From: JBFLYO01 sp040756745 | Lineage (GTDB): Bacteria > Bacteroidota > Ignavibacteria > UBA10030 > UBA6906 | Length of the DNA: 64,000 nucleotides | Direction of reading: 5' to 3' | NCBI GenBank assembly: GCA_040756745.1 | Contig: JBFLYO010000001.1 | Coordinates: forward strand, 136,434 to 200,433 | The notes under the pieces: model-generated | Told to the model about the DNA's origin: nothing | The model's database searches: none | Seen by the model: the letters and a program-made list of their open reading frames with translations, nothing else | In this document: in pieces, positions 50,533-59,292 of the stretch | Layout: each line of letters opens with the position of its first letter | Position numbering within the stretch: position 1 is the stretch's first letter | Made by a program: the position numbers and the translations under genes

Positions 50533-53064
50533 GTGAAACGACACCACGCAACGCTTTCTACCCTCCTCTGCGCCATGCTCCAGTTCCCGTGGGGCTCGGC
50601 CGATGCAGGAACCAACGGCATCCTCGAAGGGACCGTCCGCGACAAGCGGACGAGTGAGCCGCTCGCGGGCGTCACGGTTATGCTCGTGGGGCTGAACCAT
50701 GGAACCTCCACCGACGTCGAAGGGAGATTTGAGCTCCAGAATATCCGCGCCGGGAAGTACGACGTGAGGTTCTCGCACATCGGTTACCGTCCGTTCCTGC
50801 TCAGGGGCGTCGCCGTCAACCCCGACCTGCGTACCCGCCTCACCGTGACCCTCGAACCTGCCGACCTCACGCTGGATGAGATCACTGTGACGCAGGAAAA
50901 GCCTCTCATCCAGACCGACGTGACCGGAACGACGTTCATCGTCAGCGGAGAGGAGGTCCGTGCCCTTCCCATCGACAACGTCTTCGACATCGTCGGTTAT
51001 AAGGCGGGGACGACAAGAGAGGGGAACATCCGCGGGGGAAAGACGACCGAGGTCGTCTATCTCGTGGACGGGCTTCCGATCCAGGACATGATTGCAGGTG
51101 GGCCGGCGGCGGCACTTCCCCGGAGTTCGGTCTTCGGCATGAGCATATATACCGGCGGGTTCGAGCCCGAGTACGGGAACGCCCTCTCCGGCGTCGTCAA
51201 CATCGTCACGCGCACAGGGGGCAACGACCACCGATTCATGGTGCGCGCCGACAAGGACAACCTCTTCGGCGGGACGCAGGTAAGCCGGGCGACGCAGTTT
51301 GAAGCGTCGGCCAGCGGGCCGATCGTCGGCGATCGGCTGTTTTACGTCGGGGTTGTCAGCGGGTCCGTGACCGATACCCGGTGGTGGCAGGACTTCCGGG
51401 AGTTCTTCGGCAGTCCCATCGAGCGCTCCCTCAACGGCATTGCCAAGATCGACATGGCGGTGACGCCCACGTTCCGCCTCGGGACGCAGTTCATCTTCTC
51501 GCGCCGCCGGTGGCGCGACTATGACTTTGCATGGAGGTACAACCTGGCCGGCCTGCCGCCGGAGGACAAACAATCGAACAGGATTGCCCTCACCCTTTCC
51601 CATTCGCTTGCGGACAACTTCTTCTACACTGCAAGCATCAGCCGTGCCTCTGCCACATCCGACATTGGCGACGGATCGCGGGAGCAGGTCCCCGTTGACA
51701 ATCCCTACCAGTACGATTTCTTCCTTCGGTATGTGGTTGCGGGGGAGCATGCGCTCTGGGAGCGGACCAGGCAGACAGCCTATACCGTCAAGGCCGACGG
51801 GACCCTGAAAGCGGGCAGGGCTCACCTGCTCAAGTTCGGCATTGAGGCCAACGCCTTTCACCTGAACTCCGACATTGTCAAGTACGAGCCGCGGCGGACA
51901 TATTTTGGCAAGCCGCTGGTGAACGAGCCGCAGTTGAATTTCAGTTCGTCGTATTCGTACGGCCCGCGTTCCGGCGCCGTCTATGTGCAGGACAAGGTCG
52001 ACCTTCTCGACGAAGGTCTTCTGTTGAATTTCGGTGCGAGGTTCGACTTCCTTGATCCCCGTGCGTCCCGGCCGGCGATTGAAGCGACGTTGCAGGGGGA
52101 CACGGCCTACGTTTTCACGCCGGGACAGGCGGTCCCTGCGTCAGTCAAAGCGCAGATCAGCCCACGCTTCGGCGCGGCGATGCCCGTAGCGGAAAACTGC
52201 TATGTGTTCGTCAACCTTGGGTGGTATGTCCAGTATCCACTGTTCAATTATCTGTACCGGGGGATCGACCGCGTCGCGCTGGCCAGAGGCATCAGCGCCA
52301 TTACGGGAAACCCGAACCTGGAACCGGAACGGTCGAAGATCTGGGAGATCAGCATCAAGTACAGTCTTGACTACAACCTGGTTGCCTCTGCGACTTTCTT
52401 CAAGAAGGAGACTTCGGACCTGATTGATACGAAGACGTTCATCCGCGGGGACAGCAAGTTTGCGGGAAATTTTGGTTTCGCCGAGTACGTGAACACGCCC
52501 TACGCCGATGCGTACGGACTTGAGCTCGTGTTGACACGCGAGCGGGGTGAAGTGGTTACCGGCGAGGTCTCGTACAGCTACATGGTCGCCCGGGGAACGA
52601 GCGGCAGTTCCACTGACGGGTTCTACGTTGCCCAGTATGGGCTCCCGCCCGGGGTCCGCGAATACCCGCTCAGCTGGGACCAAACACACACAGTCAAGGC
52701 ACTGGCCACCGTCTCGCTTCCTTGGGATGTAGCTGTAACGGGCGCGCTGCAGTGGCACACCGGGAGACCGTACACGCGCTACCCCACCGCAACGGGGTTC
52801 GAGCCGGTCGTTGCGGGATTGTTCATTCAAAACAACGACCGGATGCCGTCGACCTTCAACCTTGACATGAAGGCCGAGAGGAGCTTTCGCTTAGACTGGT
52901 GGAACGGCGTTGTGGCCACAGTCTATTGCGACGTCAGGAACCTGACCAACCAGAATAACGTCAGCTGGATAGATTCCAACGGACGGGTGGGCGGTGAGCT
53001 GGATGATCCGGGTGGATACGTGATCGGCCGGCGGACCTTGGTCGGGCTGCAGGTAACGTTCTGA
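50533..53064 (+). CDS. TonB-dependent outer-membrane receptor
   Basis: An 843-residue protein with a signal peptide (1-26), an N-terminal carboxypeptidase-regulatory-like domain (~30-115: GTVRDKRTSEPLAGVTVMLVGLNHGTSTDVEGRF), a plug domain (~125-225: VVYLVDGLPIQD, ALSGVVNIVTRTGG) and a long beta-barrel ending in aromatic LQVTF. This is the form typical of FCB-group receptors for siderophores, vitamins or oligomers. The ligand is unknown. It starts with GTG. It is followed by a lipoprotein gene 7 bp on, which may be a helper (inference), though it is not a SusD protein. Confidence 0.9.
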   Translation: MKRHHATLSTLLCAMLQFPWGSADAGTNGILEGTVRDKRTSEPLAGVTVMLVGLNHGTSTDVEGRFELQNIRAGKYDVRFSHIGYRPFLLRGVAVNPDLRTRLTVTLEPADLTLDEITVTQEKPLIQTDVTGTTFIVSGEEVRALPIDNVFDIVGYKAGTTREGNIRGGKTTEVVYLVDGLPIQDMIAGGPAAALPRSSVFGMSIYTGGFEPEYGNALSGVVNIVTRTGGNDHRFMVRADKDNLFGGTQVSRATQFEASASGPIVGDRLFYVGVVSGSVTDTRWWQDFREFFGSPIERSLNGIAKIDMAVTPTFRLGTQFIFSRRRWRDYDFAWRYNLAGLPPEDKQSNRIALTLSHSLADNFFYTASISRASATSDIGDGSREQVPVDNPYQYDFFLRYVVAGEHALWERTRQTAYTVKADGTLKAGRAHLLKFGIEANAFHLNSDIVKYEPRRTYFGKPLVNEPQLNFSSSYSYGPRSGAVYVQDKVDLLDEGLLLNFGARFDFLDPRASRPAIEATLQGDTAYVFTPGQAVPASVKAQISPRFGAAMPVAENCYVFVNLGWYVQYPLFNYLYRGIDRVALARGISAITGNPNLEPERSKIWEISIKYSLDYNLVASATFFKKETSDLIDTKTFIRGDSKFAGNFGFAEYVNTPYADAYGLELVLTRERGEVVTGEVSYSYMVARGTSGSSTDGFYVAQYGLPPGVREYPLSWDQTHTVKALATVSLPWDVAVTGALQWHTGRPYTRYPTATGFEPVVAGLFIQNNDRMPSTFNLDMKAERSFRLDWWNGVVATVYCDVRNLTNQNNVSWIDSNGRVGGELDDPGGYVIGRRTLVGLQVTF

Positions 53065-53071
53065 CACGAGA

Positions 53072-53647
53072 ATGATGAAACCAAGACTCATCGTCGTGCT
53101 GTTTGCCCTGAGTATATCTTGCATGGGGTGCGAGGAGTTACTCCCTCCTCGCAACGACCCTCTGGCCATCGTTCGTGCCGGGTTCACCTTCAATGAAGAT
53201 ATCGTTGTCATTCGGGACTCGGTCCCGCTGAATGGCATGGGGTGGGTGGAGGGATGGATCGAGAACACCTACACTGAGGTTCTCCAGGACTCACAACGCG
53301 TGCGGCTCGTCGTGGATATTTCCCTGAAAGATGACCCGGCGCAATCGGCGCGCGTTATTGCCGACCGGAACTACTTACAGGAACGACAGTACCTCAGCGG
53401 ACAGCTGTTGACGCTCGAGCCGGGCAAGCCCGTCCACATTCATCGACAGTGGTCGCACCGGACGGACGGCGGGACGTGGTTTTGGGCATTTGTGGAAATG
53501 CATCAAATGATTACCATGAGCGGAGAACCCTATCTGGAGTCCGATCCGATCACCTTTACGGTACGCGCTTCCGTCCAGGGATTCGCACGTGTCGGCGCCA
53601 TCCATTTCGGTCCGACCGACTACACGCTGACCTATCGAGTCTTCTGA
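53072..53647 (+). CDS. Predicted lipoprotein downstream of the TonB receptor
   Basis: A 191-residue protein with a lipobox ISCMGC. The mature part is beta-rich, with a region reminiscent of Ig-like folds (GWVEGWIENTYTEVLQDSQRVRLVVDISL). No family recognised. A 7-bp gap suggests co-expression with the receptor. A second in-frame ATG (53075) is equally possible. Confidence 0.75.
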   Translation: MMKPRLIVVLFALSISCMGCEELLPPRNDPLAIVRAGFTFNEDIVVIRDSVPLNGMGWVEGWIENTYTEVLQDSQRVRLVVDISLKDDPAQSARVIADRNYLQERQYLSGQLLTLEPGKPVHIHRQWSHRTDGGTWFWAFVEMHQMITMSGEPYLESDPITFTVRASVQGFARVGAIHFGPTDYTLTYRVF

Positions 53648-53673
53648 TTCCCGTTCCCGCGCCCGCACGCCTC

Positions 53674-54426
53674 ATGTCCTCATCCGACACGCCGCATCCC
53701 ATGCGCATCAGCATCATCGTCCCCGCCCTGAACGAAGAGAAGCTCCTGGAAGGCATGCTTGCGCAGTTTTCGCCCGAGCTGCGTCAACGGCACGGTCTGG
53801 AAATTGTGGTAAGTGATGGAGGGAGCACGGATGCGACCCTGGAGATAGCGCGCCGCCATGCCGACGTTGTGGTTGAAAACAGGAGCCGGACCAAACAGAC
53901 GATCTCACTGGGACGCAACGAGGGTGCGCGGCGCGCCTCGGGGGAAATCCTGCTCTTTCTGAACGCGGATACACTCATCGGGGACCCCGACAGGTTCCTT
54001 GGCATTATCCCCGTTGAGCTCTCGGTGCCTGGTCGCGCCGCGTTGACATGCCGGGTTGAAGTCTACCCACATGAGCAGCGGCGCAGCGACCGGTTGTTTC
54101 ACGGCTTTTACAACTGGTTCTTCTCCGCGATGAACCGCGTGGGGATGGCCATGGGGCGTGGAGAATGCCACATCATGACCCGCGAGACGTTTGAACAGGT
54201 CGGCGGCTATGCAGATCGCATCGCCGCGGGTGAGGACTACGACATGTTCCGGAGACTGCACGCACTCGGCGCAGTGAAGTACCTCCGCGACGTCGTGGTC
54301 TATGAATCGCCGCGACGGTACCGGCGGTACGGGTATGCCACCGTTACCGCGTCGTGGTTTCTGAATTTTCTTTCCGTCTTCTTTCTCAAACGGTCGATTC
54401 TCAACGAATGGCGCCCCGTCCGCTAG
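53674..54426 (+). CDS. Family 2 glycosyltransferase
   Basis: A 250-residue GT-A enzyme: ISIIVPALNEEKLLEGML, the nucleotide-binding VVSDGGSTDATLEIA, NADT (metal motif) and GEDYDMFRRL. Membrane-associated hydrophobic stretch near the C-terminus. It resembles the TarQ/dolichol-phosphate-mannose-like group; acceptor and donor unknown. ATG 53701 is an alternative start. No ribosome site is seen for either. A promoter for the next gene follows. Confidence 0.85.
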   Translation: MSSSDTPHPMRISIIVPALNEEKLLEGMLAQFSPELRQRHGLEIVVSDGGSTDATLEIARRHADVVVENRSRTKQTISLGRNEGARRASGEILLFLNADTLIGDPDRFLGIIPVELSVPGRAALTCRVEVYPHEQRRSDRLFHGFYNWFFSAMNRVGMAMGRGECHIMTRETFEQVGGYADRIAAGEDYDMFRRLHALGAVKYLRDVVVYESPRRYRRYGYATVTASWFLNFLSVFFLKRSILNEWRPVR

Positions 54427-54469
54427 CACGGGCGGCCGGGTGATCCACGGCACCGTGAGGAACGGATGT

Positions 54470-54498
54470 TTGACTTTCAACCCCTTTTTCGATACAAT
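54470..54498 (+). promoter_or_regulatory. Sigma70-type promoter for the S41 protease gene
   Basis: TTGACT (54470-54475), 17 bp, TACAAT (54493-54498), about 30 nt before the ATG at 54535. Confidence 0.7.
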
Positions 54499-54534
54499 AC
54501 TTCGCATTTTGCGCACACAATTTGGAGCGTGTTG

Positions 54535-56151
54535 ATGAGGAAGCGATTTTCGCTGGGGGTGGTACTCCTTCTCGTTGCGGTGAGCCTGGTGGCGGGCTCG
54601 ATGCTCAACCAGCTCATCTCCGGCGACAACATCTATGAACAGATCAACAAGTTCAAAGATGTTCTCAGTATCACCGAGAAGTACTACGTGGAGGATGTGG
54701 ACACGCAGAAGCTGACCGAGGCGGCGATCAACGGCGTGCTCGGCCAGCTTGATCCTCATTCCGTCTACATCCCCGCGTCGCAGCTCCCCAAGGTGACGGA
54801 GGACTTCCAGGGGAGCTTCGAGGGGATCGGCATCGAATATCAGGTACTCGACGACACTCTCCTGGTCGTTGCCCCGATTGCCGGAGGTCCGAGCGAAGCG
54901 CTCGGCATCATGGCGGGCGACAAGATCGTCCGGATCAACGACAGCTCGTCAATCGGGATCACGCAGGAGGGGGTGCAGAAGAAGCTCCGCGGCCCGAAGG
55001 GGAGCAAGGTCCGTGTAAGCATTGTCCGCGCCGGCATGAAGGACCTTCTGGAATTCGAGATCATCAGGGACAAAATCCCGATCTACACGGTCGATGCATC
55101 ATTCATGGTGGACGACCAGACCGGGTATGTCAATGTCAACCGCTTTGCGGCCAAGACGCACGAAGAGTTTCTCGACGCCCTGAACAAGCTTTCGGGTGAA
55201 GGGATGAAACGCCTCGTGCTCGATCTTCGCTCCAACCCGGGGGGATACCTGGAACAGGCCTACAAGATGGTCGATGAGCTCATGCCCCGCGGGAGGAAGA
55301 TTGTCTACACCAAGGGTCGCAGGCAGGAATTCGACGATGAGTATGTCTCGTCGGGGGCCGGGCGGTTCAAAGACGTGACGCTTATTGTGCTGGTCAACAA
55401 CGGGTCGGCATCAGCCAGCGAAATCGTTGCGGGGGCGGTGCAGGATTGGGACCGAGGTCTGATCGTCGGCGAGACCACATTCGGAAAAGGGCTGGTCCAG
55501 CGGCAGTTCGATCTCAAGGACGGGTCGGCATTCCGGCTGACCACGGCGCGGTACTACACGCCCAGCGGACGGCTGATCCAGCGCCCATACGATCACGACA
55601 AGCTGAAATACGCCCGAGCCGCGTACGAACGGACGGAAAGCGAAGGGGAGAACGTCTCGCATGAGGCGGAGCGCGACTCGACGCGTCCAATTTACAAGAC
55701 CATGGGGGGACGCATCGTGTACGGCGGCGGCGGGATCACCCCCGATTACATCGTGAAGTCTGACCGCCTCACCGAATACACCGCTCAACTCAGGAGCCGC
55801 AACATCTTCCTCCAGTTCGCCGACAAATACATGGACCGGCACGGAGCGGAAGTGAGAAGCGCCTACGGCACGAATGCTGCTCGCTTTGCCGCGTCGTTCG
55901 AGGTCACACCGCGGATGCTGGAAGAAATCCTCGACCTGGCTAAGTCGCGCGGGATCGAACTGAAAAAGGATCAGTACGACAAGGACCTCAGGTATTTCAA
56001 GGCATTCGCGCGCGTGTACATTGCGCGGAGCATCTGGGGGAACGAGGGCTCGGCCCGCGTCATGCTCCGAGAGGACGGCCAGTTCAAGAAGGCCATGGAG
56101 CTCTTTCCCGAAACGGAGCGCATTCTCAGTAATCTCTCCAGCCTGAAATGA
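54535..56151 (+). CDS. Carboxy-terminal processing protease (S41)
   Basis: A 538-residue tail-specific protease: membrane anchor or signal (5-25), PDZ domain (~90-165), then the S41 domain with GYVNVNRFAAKT, LVLDLRSNPGGYLEQA, the nucleophile Ser in NNGSASASEIVAGA and the Lys in GETTFGKGLVQ. It trims periplasmic proteins. The frame is open upstream, but the ATG at 54535 has GGAG and starts the signal peptide. The C-terminal ~110 residues form an extra helical domain. It overlaps the DUF3108 gene by 4 bp. Confidence 0.93.
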   Translation: MRKRFSLGVVLLLVAVSLVAGSMLNQLISGDNIYEQINKFKDVLSITEKYYVEDVDTQKLTEAAINGVLGQLDPHSVYIPASQLPKVTEDFQGSFEGIGIEYQVLDDTLLVVAPIAGGPSEALGIMAGDKIVRINDSSSIGITQEGVQKKLRGPKGSKVRVSIVRAGMKDLLEFEIIRDKIPIYTVDASFMVDDQTGYVNVNRFAAKTHEEFLDALNKLSGEGMKRLVLDLRSNPGGYLEQAYKMVDELMPRGRKIVYTKGRRQEFDDEYVSSGAGRFKDVTLIVLVNNGSASASEIVAGAVQDWDRGLIVGETTFGKGLVQRQFDLKDGSAFRLTTARYYTPSGRLIQRPYDHDKLKYARAAYERTESEGENVSHEAERDSTRPIYKTMGGRIVYGGGGITPDYIVKSDRLTEYTAQLRSRNIFLQFADKYMDRHGAEVRSAYGTNAARFAASFEVTPRMLEEILDLAKSRGIELKKDQYDKDLRYFKAFARVYIARSIWGNEGSARVMLREDGQFKKAMELFPETERILSNLSSLK

Positions 56152-57002
56152 CCGATCGCGGCGCGGCGGGGGAGCGGCGGCCTCGCGTGGTGCGGCGGTG
56201 CCTGTTGCTTCTCACGGGCACCGTCGTCGTACTGGGGGCTGGGGCGGTGGACGATCCGGCCATCGCTCAGAGCGCCGAGCGTGGACCCCGAGTCATGCTC
56301 GTGGGGGAAGAGCTCGTCTACAACGTGCGGTATGGCTTCATCGACCTCGGCCAGGTCCGCATCAAGGTGACGGGCACCGTAGCGACGGACGCCTTTGCTG
56401 CCTACGAGAGTCGGGCGTATATCGACTCCTACTCGAACGTCCCCTTCGTCAATCTCCACGCCATTTACGAGAGCCTGGTTGACACGGGAATGTTCGCGCG
56501 GCGCTTTGTGGGGAAGGTGAAGGATCGGGCGCACTGGGACGTGTCCCGCTACGTGTTCGAGTACGACAACCATCGCGTGCTGATCGAGGTCGCAGACCTC
56601 GATACCGTCGTGAGGCGGCGGGACACGCTTGCCATCGCTACGCGTTACCATGACGGACTCTCCCTCTTCTTCTACGCGCGGCAGCATCTGCTCTCGGGAG
56701 AGAAGATCAACATCCCGACGCTCATCAAAGAAGAAAAGGTCAATACGTTCATCGACTTCACCGGAGAACGGGCGGCGGTCGAGGTTGACGCCGTTGACTA
56801 CCCCGTTGATGCGGTCGGATTCGGCGGTCATGCCGATTTCGTCGGGATCTTTGGCCTGACCGGCGGATTTCAAGGATGGTTTTCCAATGATGACGCGCGC
56901 GTACCGATCATGGCGAAGATGAAAGTGATCATCGGCAGCGTTACGATCGAACTGATGCAATGGACGCGTGCAGGGTGGACCCCCCCGCGCGCCAAGGGGT
57001 AG
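56148..57002 (+). CDS. Exported DUF3108-family protein
   Basis: A 284-residue protein with a signal peptide (about 1-41) and the DUF3108 hallmarks GEELVYNVRYGFIDLGQVRIKV, YDNHRV and HDGLSLFFYARQ. Predicted periplasmic or outer-membrane-linked beta-rich protein; function unknown. It overlaps the S41 protease gene by 4 bp, a pairing that suggests a joint role in the envelope (inference). The relic of another gene follows at once. Confidence 0.85.
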   Translation: MTDRGAAGERRPRVVRRCLLLLTGTVVVLGAGAVDDPAIAQSAERGPRVMLVGEELVYNVRYGFIDLGQVRIKVTGTVATDAFAAYESRAYIDSYSNVPFVNLHAIYESLVDTGMFARRFVGKVKDRAHWDVSRYVFEYDNHRVLIEVADLDTVVRRRDTLAIATRYHDGLSLFFYARQHLLSGEKINIPTLIKEEKVNTFIDFTGERAAVEVDAVDYPVDAVGFGGHADFVGIFGLTGGFQGWFSNDDARVPIMAKMKVIIGSVTIELMQWTRAGWTPPRAKG

Positions 57003-57005
57003 CCG

Positions 57006-57193
57006 ATGGGGATCGTTGCCCACCATGGCATCCGCTCATACGCATGCATGCGGTCATTCTTGACAATGCGACTGTGGGGGAATATGCCATCGTGGCGGCG
57101 GGGTCACTGGTGCGGGAGCTGACGGAGGAGGAGCGGCGCGGCATTGAGACATCGGCCGCGAATTACGTAGCCTACGCAGCGAGGTACAGATAG
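57006..57193 (+). pseudogene. Relic of a gamma-carbonic anhydrase-like hexapeptide-repeat gene
   Basis: The frame ending at 57193 contains MHAVILDNATVGEYAIVAAG and then ELTEEER, SAANYVAYAARYR. These match the end of the gamma-carbonic-anhydrase/YrdA family. But the N-terminal ~100 residues are missing, the His-containing part (VAHHG, bases ~57014-57027) lies in another frame, and ~20 residues between AAGSLV and the RELTEEE motif are deleted. Such sequence cannot make an active enzyme: it looks like a decayed gene whose 5' part was lost at the DUF3108 border. Confidence 0.75.
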
Positions 57194-57217
57194 CATGTCC
57201 AACCAGGGATCAAGGGC

Positions 57218-58114
57218 ATGAAAGCAAGATTCTGGGGGACCCGCGGCTCGTTACCGACGCCAGGCAAGGAAACAGTCCGCTACGGCGGAAACACGCCGTG
57301 TGTGGAAGTCCGGTTGCACAAGGACAATCTCGTCATCCTCGATGCGGGGACCGGCATCCGCGGGCTCGGTGACGCGTTGATGGCGACAGGGGAATCGGTC
57401 AAGGCCTACCTGGCAATCAGCCACCCCCACTGGGATCACATCCACGGCTTTCTCTTCTTCAAACCCCTCTTCATCTCGGGGAACGAATTCACGATTGTCG
57501 GCGCGGAGTCGCGCAACGTCACGCTCCGGCAGATGATCTCCGACCAGATGAACAAAGTGTATTTTCCCATCCAGTTGAACGAGCTGAAGGCGAAGATCAA
57601 ATTCCGCCCCGTGCGGGAGGAAACGATCCCGATTTTCGACGCGACGCTCTCGACGATCTACGTCAATCACCCCGCGTTTGCATTGGGCTACCGGCTGAAC
57701 GTCGGCGGCCGCTCGCTCGTGTACATCAGCGACAACGAACCTTTCGACCGTGAGGTCGCGCGTTCTGTTAAGAACGTGGACAAGAAGATCGTCTCAGAGT
57801 ACATGAAGGTGAAAGGTGATCCGAACCAGCGTGTGTTCGATTTCTGCCGGGGCGCGGATGTCCTGATTCATGACACAACCTACACGCCGGAAGAGTATGT
57901 CAATCACGTCGGGTGGGGGCACTCGCATTATCTGTTCTCGCTGAAGGTTGCGGACGAGGCGGGCGTGAAGAAGCTCGTTCTCTTTCACCATGAACAGACC
58001 CACAGCGACGACAAGGTTGACGAGATCCTCGGCAAGTGCGTCCGCGAAATCAGAAACAGAAATTACCGGTTCGAGTGCATCGCGGCGGCGGAAGGGATGG
58101 AGCTCGATTGGTAG
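57218..58114 (+). CDS. Metallo-beta-lactamase-fold hydrolase
   Basis: A 298-residue MBL protein: KARFWGTRGSLPTPG at the N-terminus, RYGGNTPCVEVR, LDAGTGIRGLG, the metal motif SHPHWDHIHG, then VYISDNEP, DTTYTPEEY, WGHSHYLFSLKVA and LFHHEQTHSDD. It belongs to the RNase Z/PhnP-like branch; the substrate (cyclic nucleotide or phosphodiester) is unknown. The frame starts with ATG at 57218, after the relic gene. Confidence 0.87.
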   Translation: MKARFWGTRGSLPTPGKETVRYGGNTPCVEVRLHKDNLVILDAGTGIRGLGDALMATGESVKAYLAISHPHWDHIHGFLFFKPLFISGNEFTIVGAESRNVTLRQMISDQMNKVYFPIQLNELKAKIKFRPVREETIPIFDATLSTIYVNHPAFALGYRLNVGGRSLVYISDNEPFDREVARSVKNVDKKIVSEYMKVKGDPNQRVFDFCRGADVLIHDTTYTPEEYVNHVGWGHSHYLFSLKVADEAGVKKLVLFHHEQTHSDDKVDEILGKCVREIRNRNYRFECIAAAEGMELDW

Positions 58115-58121
58115 GTCTCGC

Positions 58122-58150
58122 TTGACAATCACTGCGTGAAGGGGTATATT
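58122..58150 (+). promoter_or_regulatory. Near-consensus sigma70 promoter with a long leader
   Basis: TTGACA (58122-58127), 17 bp, TATATT (58145-58150), eight bases after the stop of the MBL gene. The first sizeable gene starts 195 bases downstream at 58346. Confidence 0.8.
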
Positions 58151-58156
58151 GGCAGC

Positions 58157-58345
58157 AGCAAGGAGCACGTGTCGAATTTTGCATGCATGGATGGACACCG
58201 ATGGTAACGTTCCGGCCGTGCGGTCGCGCGCCGGACGCTTCCTGAGTGCACCCAGCCCCGGTCATCGGACGTCCGCGCGCAGCGGACCATCGGCCGGGGC
58301 TTTCGTATGGGTCCCGGTTCTGAACGAATTTGCTGAGGTGGAGTG
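58157..58345 (+). promoter_or_regulatory. Structured 5' leader, possible uORF and hairpin
   Basis: About 190 nt. AAGGAG (58160-58165) is followed by a GTG (58169) opening a 12-codon frame that ends at TAA 58205-58207. Further on, an 8-bp helix AGCCCCGG/CCGGGGCT (58254-58261 with 58294-58301) encloses a perfect 6-bp apical stem GTCCGC/GCGGAC (58271-58276 with 58282-58287). Only three T follow, so it may be a weak terminator or a sensor. No riboswitch class recognised. Confidence 0.45.
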
Positions 58346-58852
58346 ATGGCAGCTCTCTTCACGCCGTCGGAGATCAGGCGCCTGGAATCGCTGTTCGGCG
58401 TTGCGGCGAAGCAAATGGGGACGAACTACCGGTTCGAGATTGCTGCGCACGATGCCGACGGACGGGGCACACGCAGGCTCGCACTGGAGATCTATCCGGA
58501 CATTCCGATCGGCAGGAGCCGCGGGAACCTGATCTCCGTGTACACAGAATCGGCTCATCTCCAACTTCATTTCTGCTCTGGCGTCGTGCTGAGTGAGGAG
58601 CTTGGCGAGGCGACGTTTATCGGGGAACACCGCGGGAAGCTCTCCGGTTTAATTGTAGAGAAGACCGCGGGGTGCACGCTCTTCGCCAATGTGGACCGGT
58701 CGCTGTTGTCGGGTGATTTCACCCGGCTCGCGCCCGAAGTCATGATGTCGGGGGTCGCACTGTCGCTCACTGAGCCGCTCCTCGAACCCCCTCGAACGAA
58801 AGCGCGCCGGGTGGCCGCTCCGCGCGGCAGGAAAAAGGCCGGCGCGCGTTAA
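58346..58852 (+). CDS. Hypothetical protein, 168 residues
   Basis: No family recognised. The first ~60 residues are helical (FTPSEIRRLESLFGVAAKQ), then a beta-rich middle with EIYPDIPIGRSRGNLISVY, LHFCSGVVLSEELGEATFIGEH and KLSGLIVEKTAGCTLF, and a basic Arg/Lys/Pro tail (RTKARRVAAPRGRKKAGAR) that could touch nucleic acid. No signal peptide or membrane segment, so probably cytoplasmic. The ATG at 58346 follows GAGGTGGAG. It has its own strong promoter and long leader, and its stop overlaps ybeY. Confidence 0.7.
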   Translation: MAALFTPSEIRRLESLFGVAAKQMGTNYRFEIAAHDADGRGTRRLALEIYPDIPIGRSRGNLISVYTESAHLQLHFCSGVVLSEELGEATFIGEHRGKLSGLIVEKTAGCTLFANVDRSLLSGDFTRLAPEVMMSGVALSLTEPLLEPPRTKARRVAAPRGRKKAGAR

Positions 58853-59292
58853 TGGTCCAGGTCGCTGTCTTCAACGCACACCCGCGCAGAAGGATCGCGA
58901 GCGCCGGGATCCGGCGCGTGGTCCGTGGGGTGGTCGGAGGGGAAGGGCGCAGGACCGCCTCGGTGACGATCGTGTTTATCGACGGGCGCCGGTCGGCGCT
59001 CATGAACCGCCGCTTCCTCCGCCACCGGGGGAGTACGGACGTGATTGCATTCCCACTGGGAGACACGGCGGTGGAGGGGGAAGTGTATGTCAATCTGGAC
59101 CGGGCACGCCTGCAGGCACGCACGTACGGGGTGAGCGAGGCCAACGAGATCACGCGGCTGGTCGTCCACGGCACTCTGCACCTGCTGGGGTACGATGATT
59201 CGGCCGGAGCGCTGCGGCGGAGGATGAAGGCGCGGGAGGACCGCTATGTCGTCGCGCTGGCGCCGCAGGAACGTCGAACGAGGTCGGCATGA
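58852..59292 (+). CDS. ybeY: Endoribonuclease YbeY
   Basis: A 146-residue YbeY: STDVIAFPLGDTAVEGEVYVNLDRA and the metal motif VVHGTLHLLGYDDS. In the usual H-x3-H-x5-H, the third His is Asp here (H-GTL-H-LLGYD-D). YbeY takes part in 16S rRNA 3'-end maturation. The ATG shares a base with the previous stop (TAATG), and it overlaps the DUF494 gene by 4 bp. Confidence 0.9.
   Translation: MVQVAVFNAHPRRRIASAGIRRVVRGVVGGEGRRTASVTIVFIDGRRSALMNRRFLRHRGSTDVIAFPLGDTAVEGEVYVNLDRARLQARTYGVSEANEITRLVVHGTLHLLGYDDSAGALRRRMKAREDRYVVALAPQERRTRSA

Noticed and set aside
50281..51861. A 526-codon minus-strand frame
   Set aside because: Antisense to lysS and the TonB receptor; no recognisable domain.
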